In this document: positions 23,816 through 32,414 of the stretch, piece by piece | Position numbering within the stretch: the stretch's first letter is position 1 | Layout of the letters: the number at the start of each line of letters is the position of its first letter | Assembly (NCBI GenBank): GCA_041987205.1 | Contig: JBHIWX010000042.1 | Location: 1 to 33,949, forward strand | From: BOKV01 sp041987205 | Lineage (GTDB): Bacteria; Pseudomonadota; Alphaproteobacteria; Rhizobiales; Rhizobiaceae | Length of the DNA: 33,949 nucleotides | Direction of reading: 5' to 3' | The notes under the pieces: model-generated | Database searches by the model: none | Seen by the model: the letters and a program-made list of their open reading frames with translations, nothing else | Told to the model about the DNA's origin: nothing | Translations under genes and position numbers: made by a program

Positions 23816-25542
23816 AACTGCGCCGAATGGCGATGATCGCCGGCGGGACGCTGGCCGTTGCGTTGGCTGGTGGCGCTTATGTCGCCGAGCGCTCCGGTGT
23901 CGACTTGACCCTGTTCGTCGACAGGCTCATTGCGCGTGTCAGTCTGCCCGGCGAGGCAGAGCGGGCCGAGCCGAATGCCGCCGACGATCACGCTTCCGAG
24001 GACGTTTCCGCGCGCAAGCCGGTGGTCAAGGGCGACCGGCTGGTGCCGGCTGATGAAGAGGCCTTGGCGGATGCGCGCCCCGATGCGCAGGACATGCGAC
24101 AAAGCAAGGCGGCGCATGGCGCGGGCGAGGCGGGAGAAGAACCGACCAGCGCGGCAAGGCACGCTGCTTCCGAAGGCGGCCATGGCGGCGCGGCGGATGG
24201 CGCGCCTTCCCACGAGGCCGCGGCCAATCAGGAAGGCCATGGTGAGAAGCCGGCCGAGACGCATGCCGCGAACGGGTCAAAAGGACATGCCAGTGGCGGA
24301 CATGCCTCTAAGGGGCAGGATGCTGGTGCGCATGAGGGCGGTGCGCCGGAATGGTTCGATGCGCAGGCGCATCGTCTGCCACCGGGAGAACTGCAGCCCT
24401 GGCGCGTCTTCCGGCGGTTGCAGCGGGTACAGGACCGTATCGTGGCCGGCGAGCCGGGGTCTTTGCAGGCCTATCGCGAGGCAATGGCACATGCCGCGCA
24501 GGAGATGATGGCGCTGCCGGCGGAAACCTGGCGACACGAGCGCAACGTCATGTCGGCGGCGGCCTATGTGCTGGCGGGGGGCAGGCCGGAACTGGCCCGG
24601 CACGTTCTGGGCATGCCCGGGATCAGCGCCGACGCGCGACGGCTGCTCGAGGGCGCCCATGCCTACGCGATGGGCAAATATTACAATGCCTACAATCTGC
24701 TCTACGAGGTGCATCCCGAACTGTTGCCTGTGTCGATCGCCGGGCAGGTGGCGCTGGTCAAGGCGATGCTGATGTCGCCGCGCGATCTCGACCGCGCGAC
24801 GACGTATCTCGCCATGGCAAGGCGCATGGCGCCGGGCACGCTGGTCGAGGAGGCCGCGTTGCGCCGCATCATCCGTATCAAGGCGGAGGCAGGCGCGGTC
24901 GACGATTTCTTCCGTGCCGCCAGATCCTATGCCAGGCGCTTTCCCAACTCCGTGTTCCTGTCGGATTTCCTGCGCAATTTCGCGTTTGGCTCGTTACGCT
25001 TTCCCGATCAGCATGCCGAGCGCCTTGCGACCGAGGTCGAGGCGATCGCCGCGCAGGTCGATCCGGCGGCGCGGCTGTTCATGTTCTCCCTGCTGGCGCG
25101 CGGCGCCACCGTCTTCGGCAAGTTCGACCTGGCGCGCGAGGTTTCGGGGCGTTCGCTGGAACTGGTGCAGGACGATCCGCGCCTCGAACAGCGGCTCAGG
25201 CTCTATCACGCGGCCTCGTCCCTGACCCGGTCGGAGCTCGTCGAGGAGGCCGGCAGCCAGCTCGATGGCATCGACCGGGACGTGCTCGACGTCAACGATG
25301 CAAGGCTTCTGGAGGCGGCCCGCATGGTCGCGGGAAAGATCAGGGAACCCCTGCAGGCGGCGAGCCTGGACTTGCCCGACATTCCGGCGCCGCAGGCGAA
25401 CGCCGACGAGGCGGCGAACTCCGGCGCCGGCGGACATACGGATCCGATGACGGTGTCGAATGTCGGGTCCGAACCGCTGTCGGCCACACTCACAAGAAGC
25501 AGGTCGATGCTGTTTTCGGCCAAACAGGCACTGGATTGGTGA
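23812..25542 (+). CDS. motC: periplasmic motility protein MotC
   Basis: MotC is a rhizobial periplasmic protein that binds MotB and is thought to gate the stator; it needs MotE. 576 residues: an N-terminal signal or anchor (about 8-26), a hydrophilic Ala/Gly/His/Glu-rich region (about 45-180, with GHASGGHASKGQ), and a conserved helical domain (about 185-510; PGELQPWRVFRRLQRVQDRI, YNAYNLLYEVHPELLPVS). Start GTG 23812 overlaps the motB stop (GTGA). It is longer than Sinorhizobium MotC (about 430 residues) mainly through the low-complexity region. Confidence 0.9.
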   Translation: MKLRRMAMIAGGTLAVALAGGAYVAERSGVDLTLFVDRLIARVSLPGEAERAEPNAADDHASEDVSARKPVVKGDRLVPADEEALADARPDAQDMRQSKAAHGAGEAGEEPTSAARHAASEGGHGGAADGAPSHEAAANQEGHGEKPAETHAANGSKGHASGGHASKGQDAGAHEGGAPEWFDAQAHRLPPGELQPWRVFRRLQRVQDRIVAGEPGSLQAYREAMAHAAQEMMALPAETWRHERNVMSAAAYVLAGGRPELARHVLGMPGISADARRLLEGAHAYAMGKYYNAYNLLYEVHPELLPVSIAGQVALVKAMLMSPRDLDRATTYLAMARRMAPGTLVEEAALRRIIRIKAEAGAVDDFFRAARSYARRFPNSVFLSDFLRNFAFGSLRFPDQHAERLATEVEAIAAQVDPAARLFMFSLLARGATVFGKFDLAREVSGRSLELVQDDPRLEQRLRLYHAASSLTRSELVEEAGSQLDGIDRDVLDVNDARLLEAARMVAGKIREPLQAASLDLPDIPAPQANADEAANSGAGGHTDPMTVSNVGSEPLSATLTRSRSMLFSAKQALDW

Positions 25543-25544
25543 CG

Positions 25545-27305
25545 ATGCAAACCGGATTGACGTCCTTTCTCGACAAGGTCATCGCACGTGGGGCCATGCG
25601 GGCTTCGGGTGAGAGTGCCGCCAATGGCGTTGGCGATCGCATCGGTGATGGCGGCTTCGGCGAAAGCGTTGGGCGGAAGTCCGGCGATGCCGAGGGGCAC
25701 GGGACCGGTTCAACCTTCGCCGCCGAATTCGCGCGGATGATCCGTGTGCTGCGCGCAGAGGCCGGCCATCCGCGCCATGCCGATGATGGGGCGATGGACG
25801 ATGTGACGCCGAGTGATGGCGAGGCCGCTCCGGATACGTCGGAAGATGTCGAGGCTCGCGGCATGCCGATGACGGCGGGGAGTTTCGCGTGGCGCTGGCA
25901 TCATGAGACCGGTGTTCGGGCGCAGGATATTGCGGCGACGCAGGCAACGCAGCCGGACGCCGTCGAGGCGAAACCTCAAAACGTCGATGCGCTGCCAGAG
26001 GAAGTGAAAGAAACTGAGATGCCGTTGCCGAACGCCCCGGATGAAGCACTCGAGGCTTTGCCGCAGGCGCCGATGGAGGACGTCGAGGACATCTCTGTAA
26101 CGCTTGCGGACGATCCGACAGAGGTCGATGACGGCAATGTTGTGCCGGGGATCGCTGATGCACCGGCGACAGAGGAAGCCGGGGATGAGGTGATCGCCAC
26201 AACAGTGGAGGACGTAACGGTCGCCCATCAAGTAGAGGCTGAGCCAGAATTGTCAGTGGTCGAGGACGTGCCGGCCGAAACTACTGACAATGCTGAAACG
26301 GACGTTCGAGCTCAGGCCGTACCGGTCTCGGAGACGAACCCCGTTCAGGACGCGATCGGAATCGCTGAGAGCCCGGCGGCGAAGGCGCCGGACACGAGTT
26401 CACTGGTCACTGTCGAACCGAGCATAAAGAATTCGAGCACGGGCAAGACGGAGATAGATGAGATTGCTGGTGGCAAGGAGCGGCCGGCGATCGTTGCCGA
26501 ACCGTCTTCCGGCCGTGCCGCCAAGCACGCGTCGGGCGCAGTTGATGCGCCGGCCGGGGAGGGCGAGGCCCCGGATGCGCCGACCGCGCAAAACGCGCCA
26601 TCGCAGCAATCGGCACTCGGCAAGAATGCCGGCGGCGAAGGCGAGCCGCGTCCCGATACCCGTCAGGGCAACCGGCCGGCAGGCGAGGCGGCACCTCGTG
26701 GCACGGTCGGCCAGGTCAAGGTCGATGTGGTATCCGGGCAGACCCATCTTCCGCCTGCGCCACCCGCAACCGTGCAATTGCTCGGCGACACGATCGGCGA
26801 GGCGCTGAAGGAACTGGCCAATACGCGCTTTGCCGGAGAGGCCGCTGGCGAGGTGCCCAATCAGGGCGAACCGGCGCAGCCTGGCGCGAGCCGGCGCATG
26901 GTCGTCGACCTTCACCCGCGCGACTTGGGCACGGTGCGCGTGACGCTGGTCAACCGCGCCGGAGAACTGCACATCGAAATCGTGTCCTCCACCGACAAGG
27001 CGACCGATCTCCTGAATTCGCATCGCGACGCGCTGGCGCAATCGATCCGCCAGGCCGGTTCGGCCGTCACCGAAATTTCCGTTCGCGCCGCGCAGGATGG
27101 CGGTACGGGTCGTGAGTTCCAGGGTGGGCAGCAGCAGGCGGCGTTCAGCTGGTCGGGCGGTAATGGCGGGAACGGTGGCGGCGGCGAAAAGAGCGGCGGC
27201 GCGCAGCATCCGTTCTCCGATGTCCCGCAGGGCGGTCAGCCCCGGCCGAATGGCGACGGCAAATCGGAAACGCAAGCCGATATCCGCAGCGGAATCTATC
27301 TCTAA
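25545..27305 (+). CDS. fliK: flagellar hook-length control protein FliK (MotD type)
   Basis: Measures hook length and triggers the FlhB substrate switch; in Sinorhizobium it was first called MotD. The 586-residue protein has a long, acidic, Val/Glu/Pro/Ala-rich N-terminal region (about 60-430), and a C-terminal FliK hook-control domain (about 450-525) with MVVDLHPRDLGTVRVTLVNR from residue 452. The end is Gly/Gln-rich. ATG 25545 follows the motC stop by two bases; GTG 25539, overlapping that stop, is an alternative. A much longer open frame upstream lies out of frame inside motC and is rejected. The middle part is less GC-rich than its neighbours. Confidence 0.92.
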   Translation: MQTGLTSFLDKVIARGAMRASGESAANGVGDRIGDGGFGESVGRKSGDAEGHGTGSTFAAEFARMIRVLRAEAGHPRHADDGAMDDVTPSDGEAAPDTSEDVEARGMPMTAGSFAWRWHHETGVRAQDIAATQATQPDAVEAKPQNVDALPEEVKETEMPLPNAPDEALEALPQAPMEDVEDISVTLADDPTEVDDGNVVPGIADAPATEEAGDEVIATTVEDVTVAHQVEAEPELSVVEDVPAETTDNAETDVRAQAVPVSETNPVQDAIGIAESPAAKAPDTSSLVTVEPSIKNSSTGKTEIDEIAGGKERPAIVAEPSSGRAAKHASGAVDAPAGEGEAPDAPTAQNAPSQQSALGKNAGGEGEPRPDTRQGNRPAGEAAPRGTVGQVKVDVVSGQTHLPPAPPATVQLLGDTIGEALKELANTRFAGEAAGEVPNQGEPAQPGASRRMVVDLHPRDLGTVRVTLVNRAGELHIEIVSSTDKATDLLNSHRDALAQSIRQAGSAVTEISVRAAQDGGTGREFQGGQQQAAFSWSGGNGGNGGGGEKSGGAQHPFSDVPQGGQPRPNGDGKSETQADIRSGIYL

Positions 27306-27601
27306 AGTTCCGAACAACGCCTATTCCATTCAGGGAAGCACGGGTCCTGGACCTGGCCGCTCGGCGAAGCTGCGCGTCCCTTGCGCATGCCGACGAACGC
27401 CGCCGCATAGGCGGAGTGCCGGGCCGATCGGGCAGTTATCCGGCCAATCAGGCTGATTCTCGCCAAACGTGTAGGATTCGCCTGCCGAATCACCCGGTTT
27501 ACGGGAATGGCTACCAGTGAATTATCATCTATTGGTCGAAGCTTATCCACAGGATTACGTGGTGGTAGGGGATTCTACTGATTCATCGATGCGGGGCTAA
27601 A
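27306..27601. other. intergenic region between fliK and rem
   Basis: 296 bases without a convincing gene. In Sinorhizobium and Brucella a lytic transglycosylase gene lies at this position as I recall; it is absent here and no remnant is recognisable. Features seen: a 6-bp inverted repeat GATTCG/CGAATC at 27475-27491, and a perfect DnaA-box sequence TTATCCACA at 27543-27551. The promoter of rem should lie here; AT-rich GAATTATCATC (27519-27529) is a possible -10 area. Confidence 0.5.
27543..27551 (+). promoter_or_regulatory. DnaA-box-like 9-mer upstream of rem
   Basis: TTATCCACA matches the E. coli DnaA-box consensus TTATNCACA exactly, 50 bases before the rem start. A single 9-mer can occur by chance in a window this size, so function is speculative. 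Confidence 0.3.
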
Positions 27602-28327
27602 ATGATTATTTTTATCGAGGAACGCTCTCTGGTCGTTGATGGATACCGGGGCCGTTTCGCCCAGGCGGGCGAAGCGGTGGTACGTATCGATTCCCAGGAG
27701 TTCGAAGAGTGGACCGAAGTCGCCGGCCATGAGGAAATGGTCAGCGTCGAAGCCTTCATCTTCGGCGAGTGCGACAATCCGGAAATGCTGATCAAACGTG
27801 CCAGGCGGGTGTGCGAGGCACCGGTCATCGTGCTCATCGATTCGCGCAATCTGGAGCAGATCGTACGCTTCTTCAATTGCGGTGCCGACGATGTCGTCGC
27901 CAAGCCGGTTCACTACCAGGAGTTGTTGCTGCGGATCGCGGCGATCAAGCAGCGGATGATCCGCGCCGAGCCCGAAGCCGCGCAGAAAAGCCTCACGGTC
28001 TTCTTCGACGGACGTGATCCGGAGATCGACGGAGAGTCGCTCGGCCTGCCGCGCCGCGAGCGGCGCATTCTCGAATATCTGGCGACGATCCGGGGGCGGC
28101 GGGCAACCAAGTCCCAGATATTCAACGCGGTCTACGGCGTATTCGACGAGGATGTCGACGAATGCGTGGTCGAAAGCCACATCTCCAAGCTGCGCAAGAA
28201 ACTCAAGATGCGCCTCGGCTACGATCCGATCGATTCCAAGCGCTTTCTTGGCTACTGCCTTTCGCTCCGCCAGGACGATGCGGACGAAGGGGCCGTGCTG
28301 GCCGAGAAGGACAGCGTGGCGGCATAG
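27602..28327 (+). CDS. rem: OmpR-family orphan response regulator Rem/FtcR
   Basis: Master activator of class II flagellar genes in rhizobia (Rem) and Brucella (FtcR), normally under VisN/VisR. The 241-residue protein has a receiver-like domain (1-118) and a winged-helix DNA-binding domain (about 128-225; LPRRERRILEYLATIRGRR, CVVESHISKLRKKLK). The receiver is atypical: the expected acidic pair is replaced by Glu6/Glu7, the phosphoacceptor position after the third strand is Gly55, and the Thr/Ser switch position is Ile/Asp; Lys101-Pro102 remains. It is probably phosphorylation-independent. ATG 27602; placed before flgE as in rhizobia and Brucella. Confidence 0.9.
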   Translation: MIIFIEERSLVVDGYRGRFAQAGEAVVRIDSQEFEEWTEVAGHEEMVSVEAFIFGECDNPEMLIKRARRVCEAPVIVLIDSRNLEQIVRFFNCGADDVVAKPVHYQELLLRIAAIKQRMIRAEPEAAQKSLTVFFDGRDPEIDGESLGLPRRERRILEYLATIRGRRATKSQIFNAVYGVFDEDVDECVVESHISKLRKKLKMRLGYDPIDSKRFLGYCLSLRQDDADEGAVLAEKDSVAA

Positions 28328-28382
28328 CCGGAACGGGACCACGATGCATCGCGATCACACTTCTTCCTCAAGTCTGAACCTA

Positions 28383-28410
28383 CGTCGCCATCCTGGCGGG
28401 CGTGGCGACG
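28383..28410 (+). promoter_or_regulatory. inverted repeat in rem-flgE intergenic region
   Basis: CGTCGCCA (28383-28390) and TGGCGACG (28403-28410) form an 8-bp perfect stem with a 12-base loop, 56 bases after the rem stop. No T-tract follows, so it may be a weak 3'-end structure of rem or an operator. Confidence 0.4.
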
Positions 28411-28444
28411 GCGCTGCCGGCCTGCTTGTGGACGGCGCGTCAAA

Positions 28445-28463
28445 GCAGGTTCGCGCAAGGTTG
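28445..28463 (+). promoter_or_regulatory. candidate Rem/FtcR tandem element before flgE
   Basis: AGGTT at 28447-28451 and AGGTT at 28458-28462 are direct repeats with an 11-base period, enclosing the core TTCGCGCAAG (28450-28459). The last G of the core is 50 bases before the flgE ATG. Confidence 0.5.
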
Positions 28464-28508
28464 ACGTGGCAGCATTCCGACTTGGTCGAATGCGCTAGGA
28501 GAGTGTGA

Positions 28509-29768
28509 ATGAGCCTCTATGGAATGATGAGAACCAGCGTGTCGGGCATGTCGGCGCTTGCCGGCCGGCTTTCCGCGGTTGCAGACAACATCGCCAATGC
28601 CAGCACCTATGGCTACAAGCGGGCAGGGGTCGAATTCGGCGCGCAGGTCCTCGACAACGCCGGCACGAACTACAATTCAGGCGGCGTGACCACGGCGGTT
28701 CGGCGCGATGTCAGTCAGCAGGGGCCGATGCGCTCGACCAGTTCGGCCACGGACCTCGCCATTGACGGCAACGGATTTTTTGTCGTCCAGGACGCAGCCG
28801 ATACCTATTACCTGACGCGCGCCGGCTCGTTCTTCATCAATGACGAGGGGCTTCTGGTCAATTCCGGCGGCCAGGCTCTGATGGGCTACGATTTGAGCGA
28901 CCCGTCCACGGGCAGTATCGCCAACGGATTTTCGGGGCTGGTACCGATCGATGTCGGCGTCAACCAGCTTCGCGCCGAGCCCACGACGGCGGGGCTTCTT
29001 TCGGTCAACCTGCCCGAAAACGCCACGGCGGTCGCTGCCGGGTCACGCCCCTCCGACAACGTCGCGGGCGCGGAGTTCCATGGCAAGACCTCCTTGATCG
29101 TTTTCGATACGCTGGGCAATGAGCGGCTGATCGATTTCTATTTCACCAAGACGGCGGACGAGACGTGGGAAGTGGCAGCTTTCGACGCGTCCGAGGCGGG
29201 CGATCCGGATGCATTCCCTTACGGTTCCGGGCCGCTCGCCACCGGCACCCTCGAATTCGATGCGACGACTGGCTACCTGACGTCGTCCAGCGCGAGTTCG
29301 CTCACCCTGACCGTGCCCGGCGGTGCTTCGATGACCCTCGATCTGGAAGGCGTCAGCCAGTACGGGATCGAATACACCCGGCTGGATGCCGATGCGAACG
29401 GTACGGCACCGGGCTCGGTCGAGCGTGTCGCGGTCGGGGCGGACGGCACGGTGGTCGGCATCTACCAGAACGGCTTCGTGCGACCGCTTTACCAGCTTGC
29501 GATCGGCAAGGTGCCGAGTCCTGACAATCTGCAGGCGCTGGCGGGCAACAATTATTCGGTGACGCTCGACTCCGGCGACGTTTTGATCGGTCTGGCGGAT
29601 TCGCAGGGCTTCGGCTCGATTTCGTCGGGATCGCTCGAGGAGTCGAATGTCGACATGGCGACCGAACTGACGATCATGATCGAGGCGCAGCGCAGTTACA
29701 CGGCCAATTCGAAGGTCTTTCAGACCGGTTCCGATCTGATGGACGTACTGATCAACCTCAAGCGTTGA
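28509..29768 (+). CDS. flgE: flagellar hook protein FlgE
   Basis: Hook subunit of 419 residues. N-terminal VADNIANASTYGYKRAGVEF and C-terminal SGSLEESNVDMATELTIMIEAQRSYTANSK are family signatures; the central part contains LAIDGNGFFVVQD and a FlgE D2-like region (AGAEFHGKTSLIVFDTLGNE). ATG 28509 has AGGAGA about seven bases upstream. First of the flgE-flgK-flgL-flaF-flbT-flgD-fliQ run. Confidence 0.96.
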   Translation: MSLYGMMRTSVSGMSALAGRLSAVADNIANASTYGYKRAGVEFGAQVLDNAGTNYNSGGVTTAVRRDVSQQGPMRSTSSATDLAIDGNGFFVVQDAADTYYLTRAGSFFINDEGLLVNSGGQALMGYDLSDPSTGSIANGFSGLVPIDVGVNQLRAEPTTAGLLSVNLPENATAVAAGSRPSDNVAGAEFHGKTSLIVFDTLGNERLIDFYFTKTADETWEVAAFDASEAGDPDAFPYGSGPLATGTLEFDATTGYLTSSSASSLTLTVPGGASMTLDLEGVSQYGIEYTRLDADANGTAPGSVERVAVGADGTVVGIYQNGFVRPLYQLAIGKVPSPDNLQALAGNNYSVTLDSGDVLIGLADSQGFGSISSGSLEESNVDMATELTIMIEAQRSYTANSKVFQTGSDLMDVLINLKR

Positions 29769-29816
29769 TCGCGGCGGCGTATGGCCGGTCGCCACTGGGG
29801 GGGCGAGTAGCACAAG

Positions 29817-31283
29817 ATGACCTTGACGAGTGCCATACGGACCGCGACCAATGCCCTGTCCAATTCGTCCCGGCAGGTCTCGACGATTTCCCAGAACATT
29901 TCGGGTATCGGCAATCCAGAATATTCGCGCCGGGACGCCATGGTCGTTACCGGTTCGAACGGCATGGCCTCGGTCCATGTTGTGCGGCGCGTCGACCAGT
30001 CGCTGACCGAGGCGCTCGGGATCGCCAATTCCCGCCAGGCGCTGCAGAAGGTCGTTACTGGCTATTACGAACAGCTTTCGGTCGCTTTCGGTGGCTACGA
30101 CAACCAGTCCTCGCCTTCGGCGCTGCTGGGCTCGCTGCGCGATGCGATCGACTTCGCCGCCGCAAGCCCGTCGGATGCCAACGCGCTTGCGGTCGTTGCC
30201 GAACGGGCGAGGGATCTGTCCGACTCCCTGAACAGCGCTTATGACCGCGTCCTGGAGCTCAAGCAGGAAGCCGACAAATCAGCGAGCGCGGGGGTCGCCA
30301 ACATCAATGCGCTGCTCGCCTCCATCAAGGAGGTGAATGACGAGGTCGTCCAGGGCACGCAGCTTGGGCGCGACGTTTTCGACGCCATGGACAGGCGGGA
30401 TGCGCTGGTCTCGCAGCTTTCCGAGGAAATCGGCATTTCCGTCCTTCAACGCGGCGACAACGACATCGCGATCCACACCAATAGTGGCCTGACGCTGTTC
30501 GACGTCCAGCCGCGCGCGGTCGAGTTCAAGCCGATCGGCGTCTACGGTCCGAACACCACGGGCAATGCGCTTTATATCGACGGCGTGCCGGCGACCGGAC
30601 AGAATGCCGGATTGGCGGTCACTGTCGGCAAGGTGGTCGGTCATATACAGATGCGCGACGGGGTGCTGACGCAACAGCAGCAGCGCCTTGACGAGATCGC
30701 CCGTGGTCTGGTCGAAACCTTCGCCGAAACGGATCAGACCGGTGGCGGCAAACCGCCGCTCGCAGGCCTGTTCACCTGGTCCGGTGGGCCTGCCATTCCG
30801 ACCTCAGGCGTACTGGAGACGGGCATCGCCCAGTCGCTCACGCTTAACCCGGCCGTCGATCCGTCCCTTGGCGGCAATCCGGCCCTTTTGCGCGACGGCG
30901 GCATCAATGGCGACGCCGATTATGTCTCGAACGATAGCGGGGGCGTGTCCTTTCCCGACCTGCTGATCTCACTCAGTGCCCGGATTTCACAGGCACGCAG
31001 CTTCGACAGCTCGGTCGGTCTCATTGCGGATGGCGGGCTCGACAGCTTCGCCGACAGCTTTGTCGGCGCATTCGAGCAGGCGCGTTCCGACGCGGTCGAC
31101 AAGCTGGAATACCGCTCCGAGATGCAGGCCCGCCTGCTGGCGTCGCTGCAGTCTACGACCGGGCCCAATCTCGACTACGAGATGGCGCAATTGCTCGAGG
31201 TTGAGCGGGCCTATCAGGCGTCGGCCAAACTCATCGCAGCCGCCGACGAATTGCTCGCCACCCTGATGAACTCGATCGGATAG
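29817..31283 (+). CDS. flgK: hook-filament junction protein FlgK (HAP1)
   Basis: First hook-filament junction protein. The 488-residue protein begins with SAIRTATNALSNSSRQVSTI and SQNISGIGNPEYSRRDAMV, and ends in the FlgK-type helix LDYEMAQLLEVERAYQASAK. ATG 29817, 48 bases after flgE. The gap before it shows no clear terminator. Confidence 0.95.
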   Translation: MTLTSAIRTATNALSNSSRQVSTISQNISGIGNPEYSRRDAMVVTGSNGMASVHVVRRVDQSLTEALGIANSRQALQKVVTGYYEQLSVAFGGYDNQSSPSALLGSLRDAIDFAAASPSDANALAVVAERARDLSDSLNSAYDRVLELKQEADKSASAGVANINALLASIKEVNDEVVQGTQLGRDVFDAMDRRDALVSQLSEEIGISVLQRGDNDIAIHTNSGLTLFDVQPRAVEFKPIGVYGPNTTGNALYIDGVPATGQNAGLAVTVGKVVGHIQMRDGVLTQQQQRLDEIARGLVETFAETDQTGGGKPPLAGLFTWSGGPAIPTSGVLETGIAQSLTLNPAVDPSLGGNPALLRDGGINGDADYVSNDSGGVSFPDLLISLSARISQARSFDSSVGLIADGGLDSFADSFVGAFEQARSDAVDKLEYRSEMQARLLASLQSTTGPNLDYEMAQLLEVERAYQASAKLIAAADELLATLMNSIG

Positions 31284-31287
31284 CGCG

Positions 31288-32337
31288 ATGGACGTCAATT
31301 TCACCAGCACCTACCTGCTCAATGCGCGGATCCGAAATTCCACGCAGGGACTTCAGTCCGAGCTTTCGCAGCGGCAGGTCGAACTGACGACGCACAAGAA
31401 GTTCGATACCGGGCTCGATCTGGGGTCGCTGAGTTCGCATCTGGTCGCCGCGCGCCGGCAATTGCAATCGGTGGAGCAGACCAAGGTCACGAATGGCCTC
31501 CTCGCCAACCGCATGAGCGTCATGCAGGATGGCATGTCCGGCATGGTTTCGACGGCGCAGGCGCTCGTCAATCAGGTGTCGGTTGAACTGGGCGTCGATC
31601 TCGATCGCGGCATTGTCGGCGAGGCGAGCTCGAACGCGCTCGGCAATTTTACCGCGATGATGAATACCAGCTATCAGGGGCAGTATGTCTTTTCGGGGCT
31701 GAATTCCGACATGCCGGCTTTCACCGACTATGCCAGCGATCCGCAGTCGGCGGCACAGGCGGCGGTGCAGAATGCCTTCCAGACGCAATTCGGCTTTCTG
31801 CCGGACGATGCCATGGCCGAGTCGATCAGCGCCGAGGACATGACAGCCTTCCTGGAAGGGGCGTTTTCCGATCTGTTCGACGATGCCGACTGGGTCGGTC
31901 TGTGGAGCGGATCGTCCGATCGCGGCATGCGCGTGAAGATATCGCTGAGCGAGATCACCGAGGTGCCGGTCAACGGCAACGATGCGGCGTTCCGCGAGCT
32001 CGCGGCGGGCTTCGCGGCGATGGCCGAATTCGGTTCCTCGAAGCTGAACGATTCCGCGCTGGGCGCGGCGGTCGAATTCTCGATCTCGAAGCTGAACAGG
32101 GGCATTTCGGACACCGGCGCGCTGCAGGCTCAGCTCGGCATTGTCGAGGAACGCGTCGAGACGTCGACGGAGCGGCTCGATTACCAGCAGATCGTCCTCA
32201 ACAAGGGCATCAACGAACTTGAATCCGTCGACGACTACGAAACGGCGATGCGGATCAACGAGCTGCTTTCGAGCATCGAGGCGTCCTATGCGGTAACGAG
32301 CCGGATACAGGGGCTTTCGATCATGAATTTCATCTAG
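31288..32337 (+). CDS. flgL: hook-filament junction protein FlgL (HAP3)
   Basis: Second junction protein. The 349-residue protein starts STYLLNARIRNSTQGLQSEL with a flagellin-like coiled-coil N-terminus, and ends with SIEASYAVTSRIQGLSIMNFI, matching FlgL. The N-terminal motif is more divergent than in enterobacteria, as usual in rhizobia. ATG 31288, four bases after the flgK stop. Confidence 0.94.
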   Translation: MDVNFTSTYLLNARIRNSTQGLQSELSQRQVELTTHKKFDTGLDLGSLSSHLVAARRQLQSVEQTKVTNGLLANRMSVMQDGMSGMVSTAQALVNQVSVELGVDLDRGIVGEASSNALGNFTAMMNTSYQGQYVFSGLNSDMPAFTDYASDPQSAAQAAVQNAFQTQFGFLPDDAMAESISAEDMTAFLEGAFSDLFDDADWVGLWSGSSDRGMRVKISLSEITEVPVNGNDAAFRELAAGFAAMAEFGSSKLNDSALGAAVEFSISKLNRGISDTGALQAQLGIVEERVETSTERLDYQQIVLNKGINELESVDDYETAMRINELLSSIEASYAVTSRIQGLSIMNFI

Positions 32338-32414
32338 CGCGGTCATGAGTGCCGGCCTGGGCTGGAAAGCCGGGGGTGCCGGTCCAGCGCAATCGGGGAA
32401 ACGGGGACGATATC

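Noticed and set aside
24351..25544. Very long upstream extension of the fliK reading frame through motC
   Set aside because: It is the shadow frame of motC; the motC product is a recognisable family member, and fliK begins at its own ATG directly after motC.
27368..27390. Possible extra Rem/FtcR core on the minus strand (TGCGCAAGG) upstream of rem
   Set aside because: Wrong orientation, about 200 bases from rem, and no second half-site.
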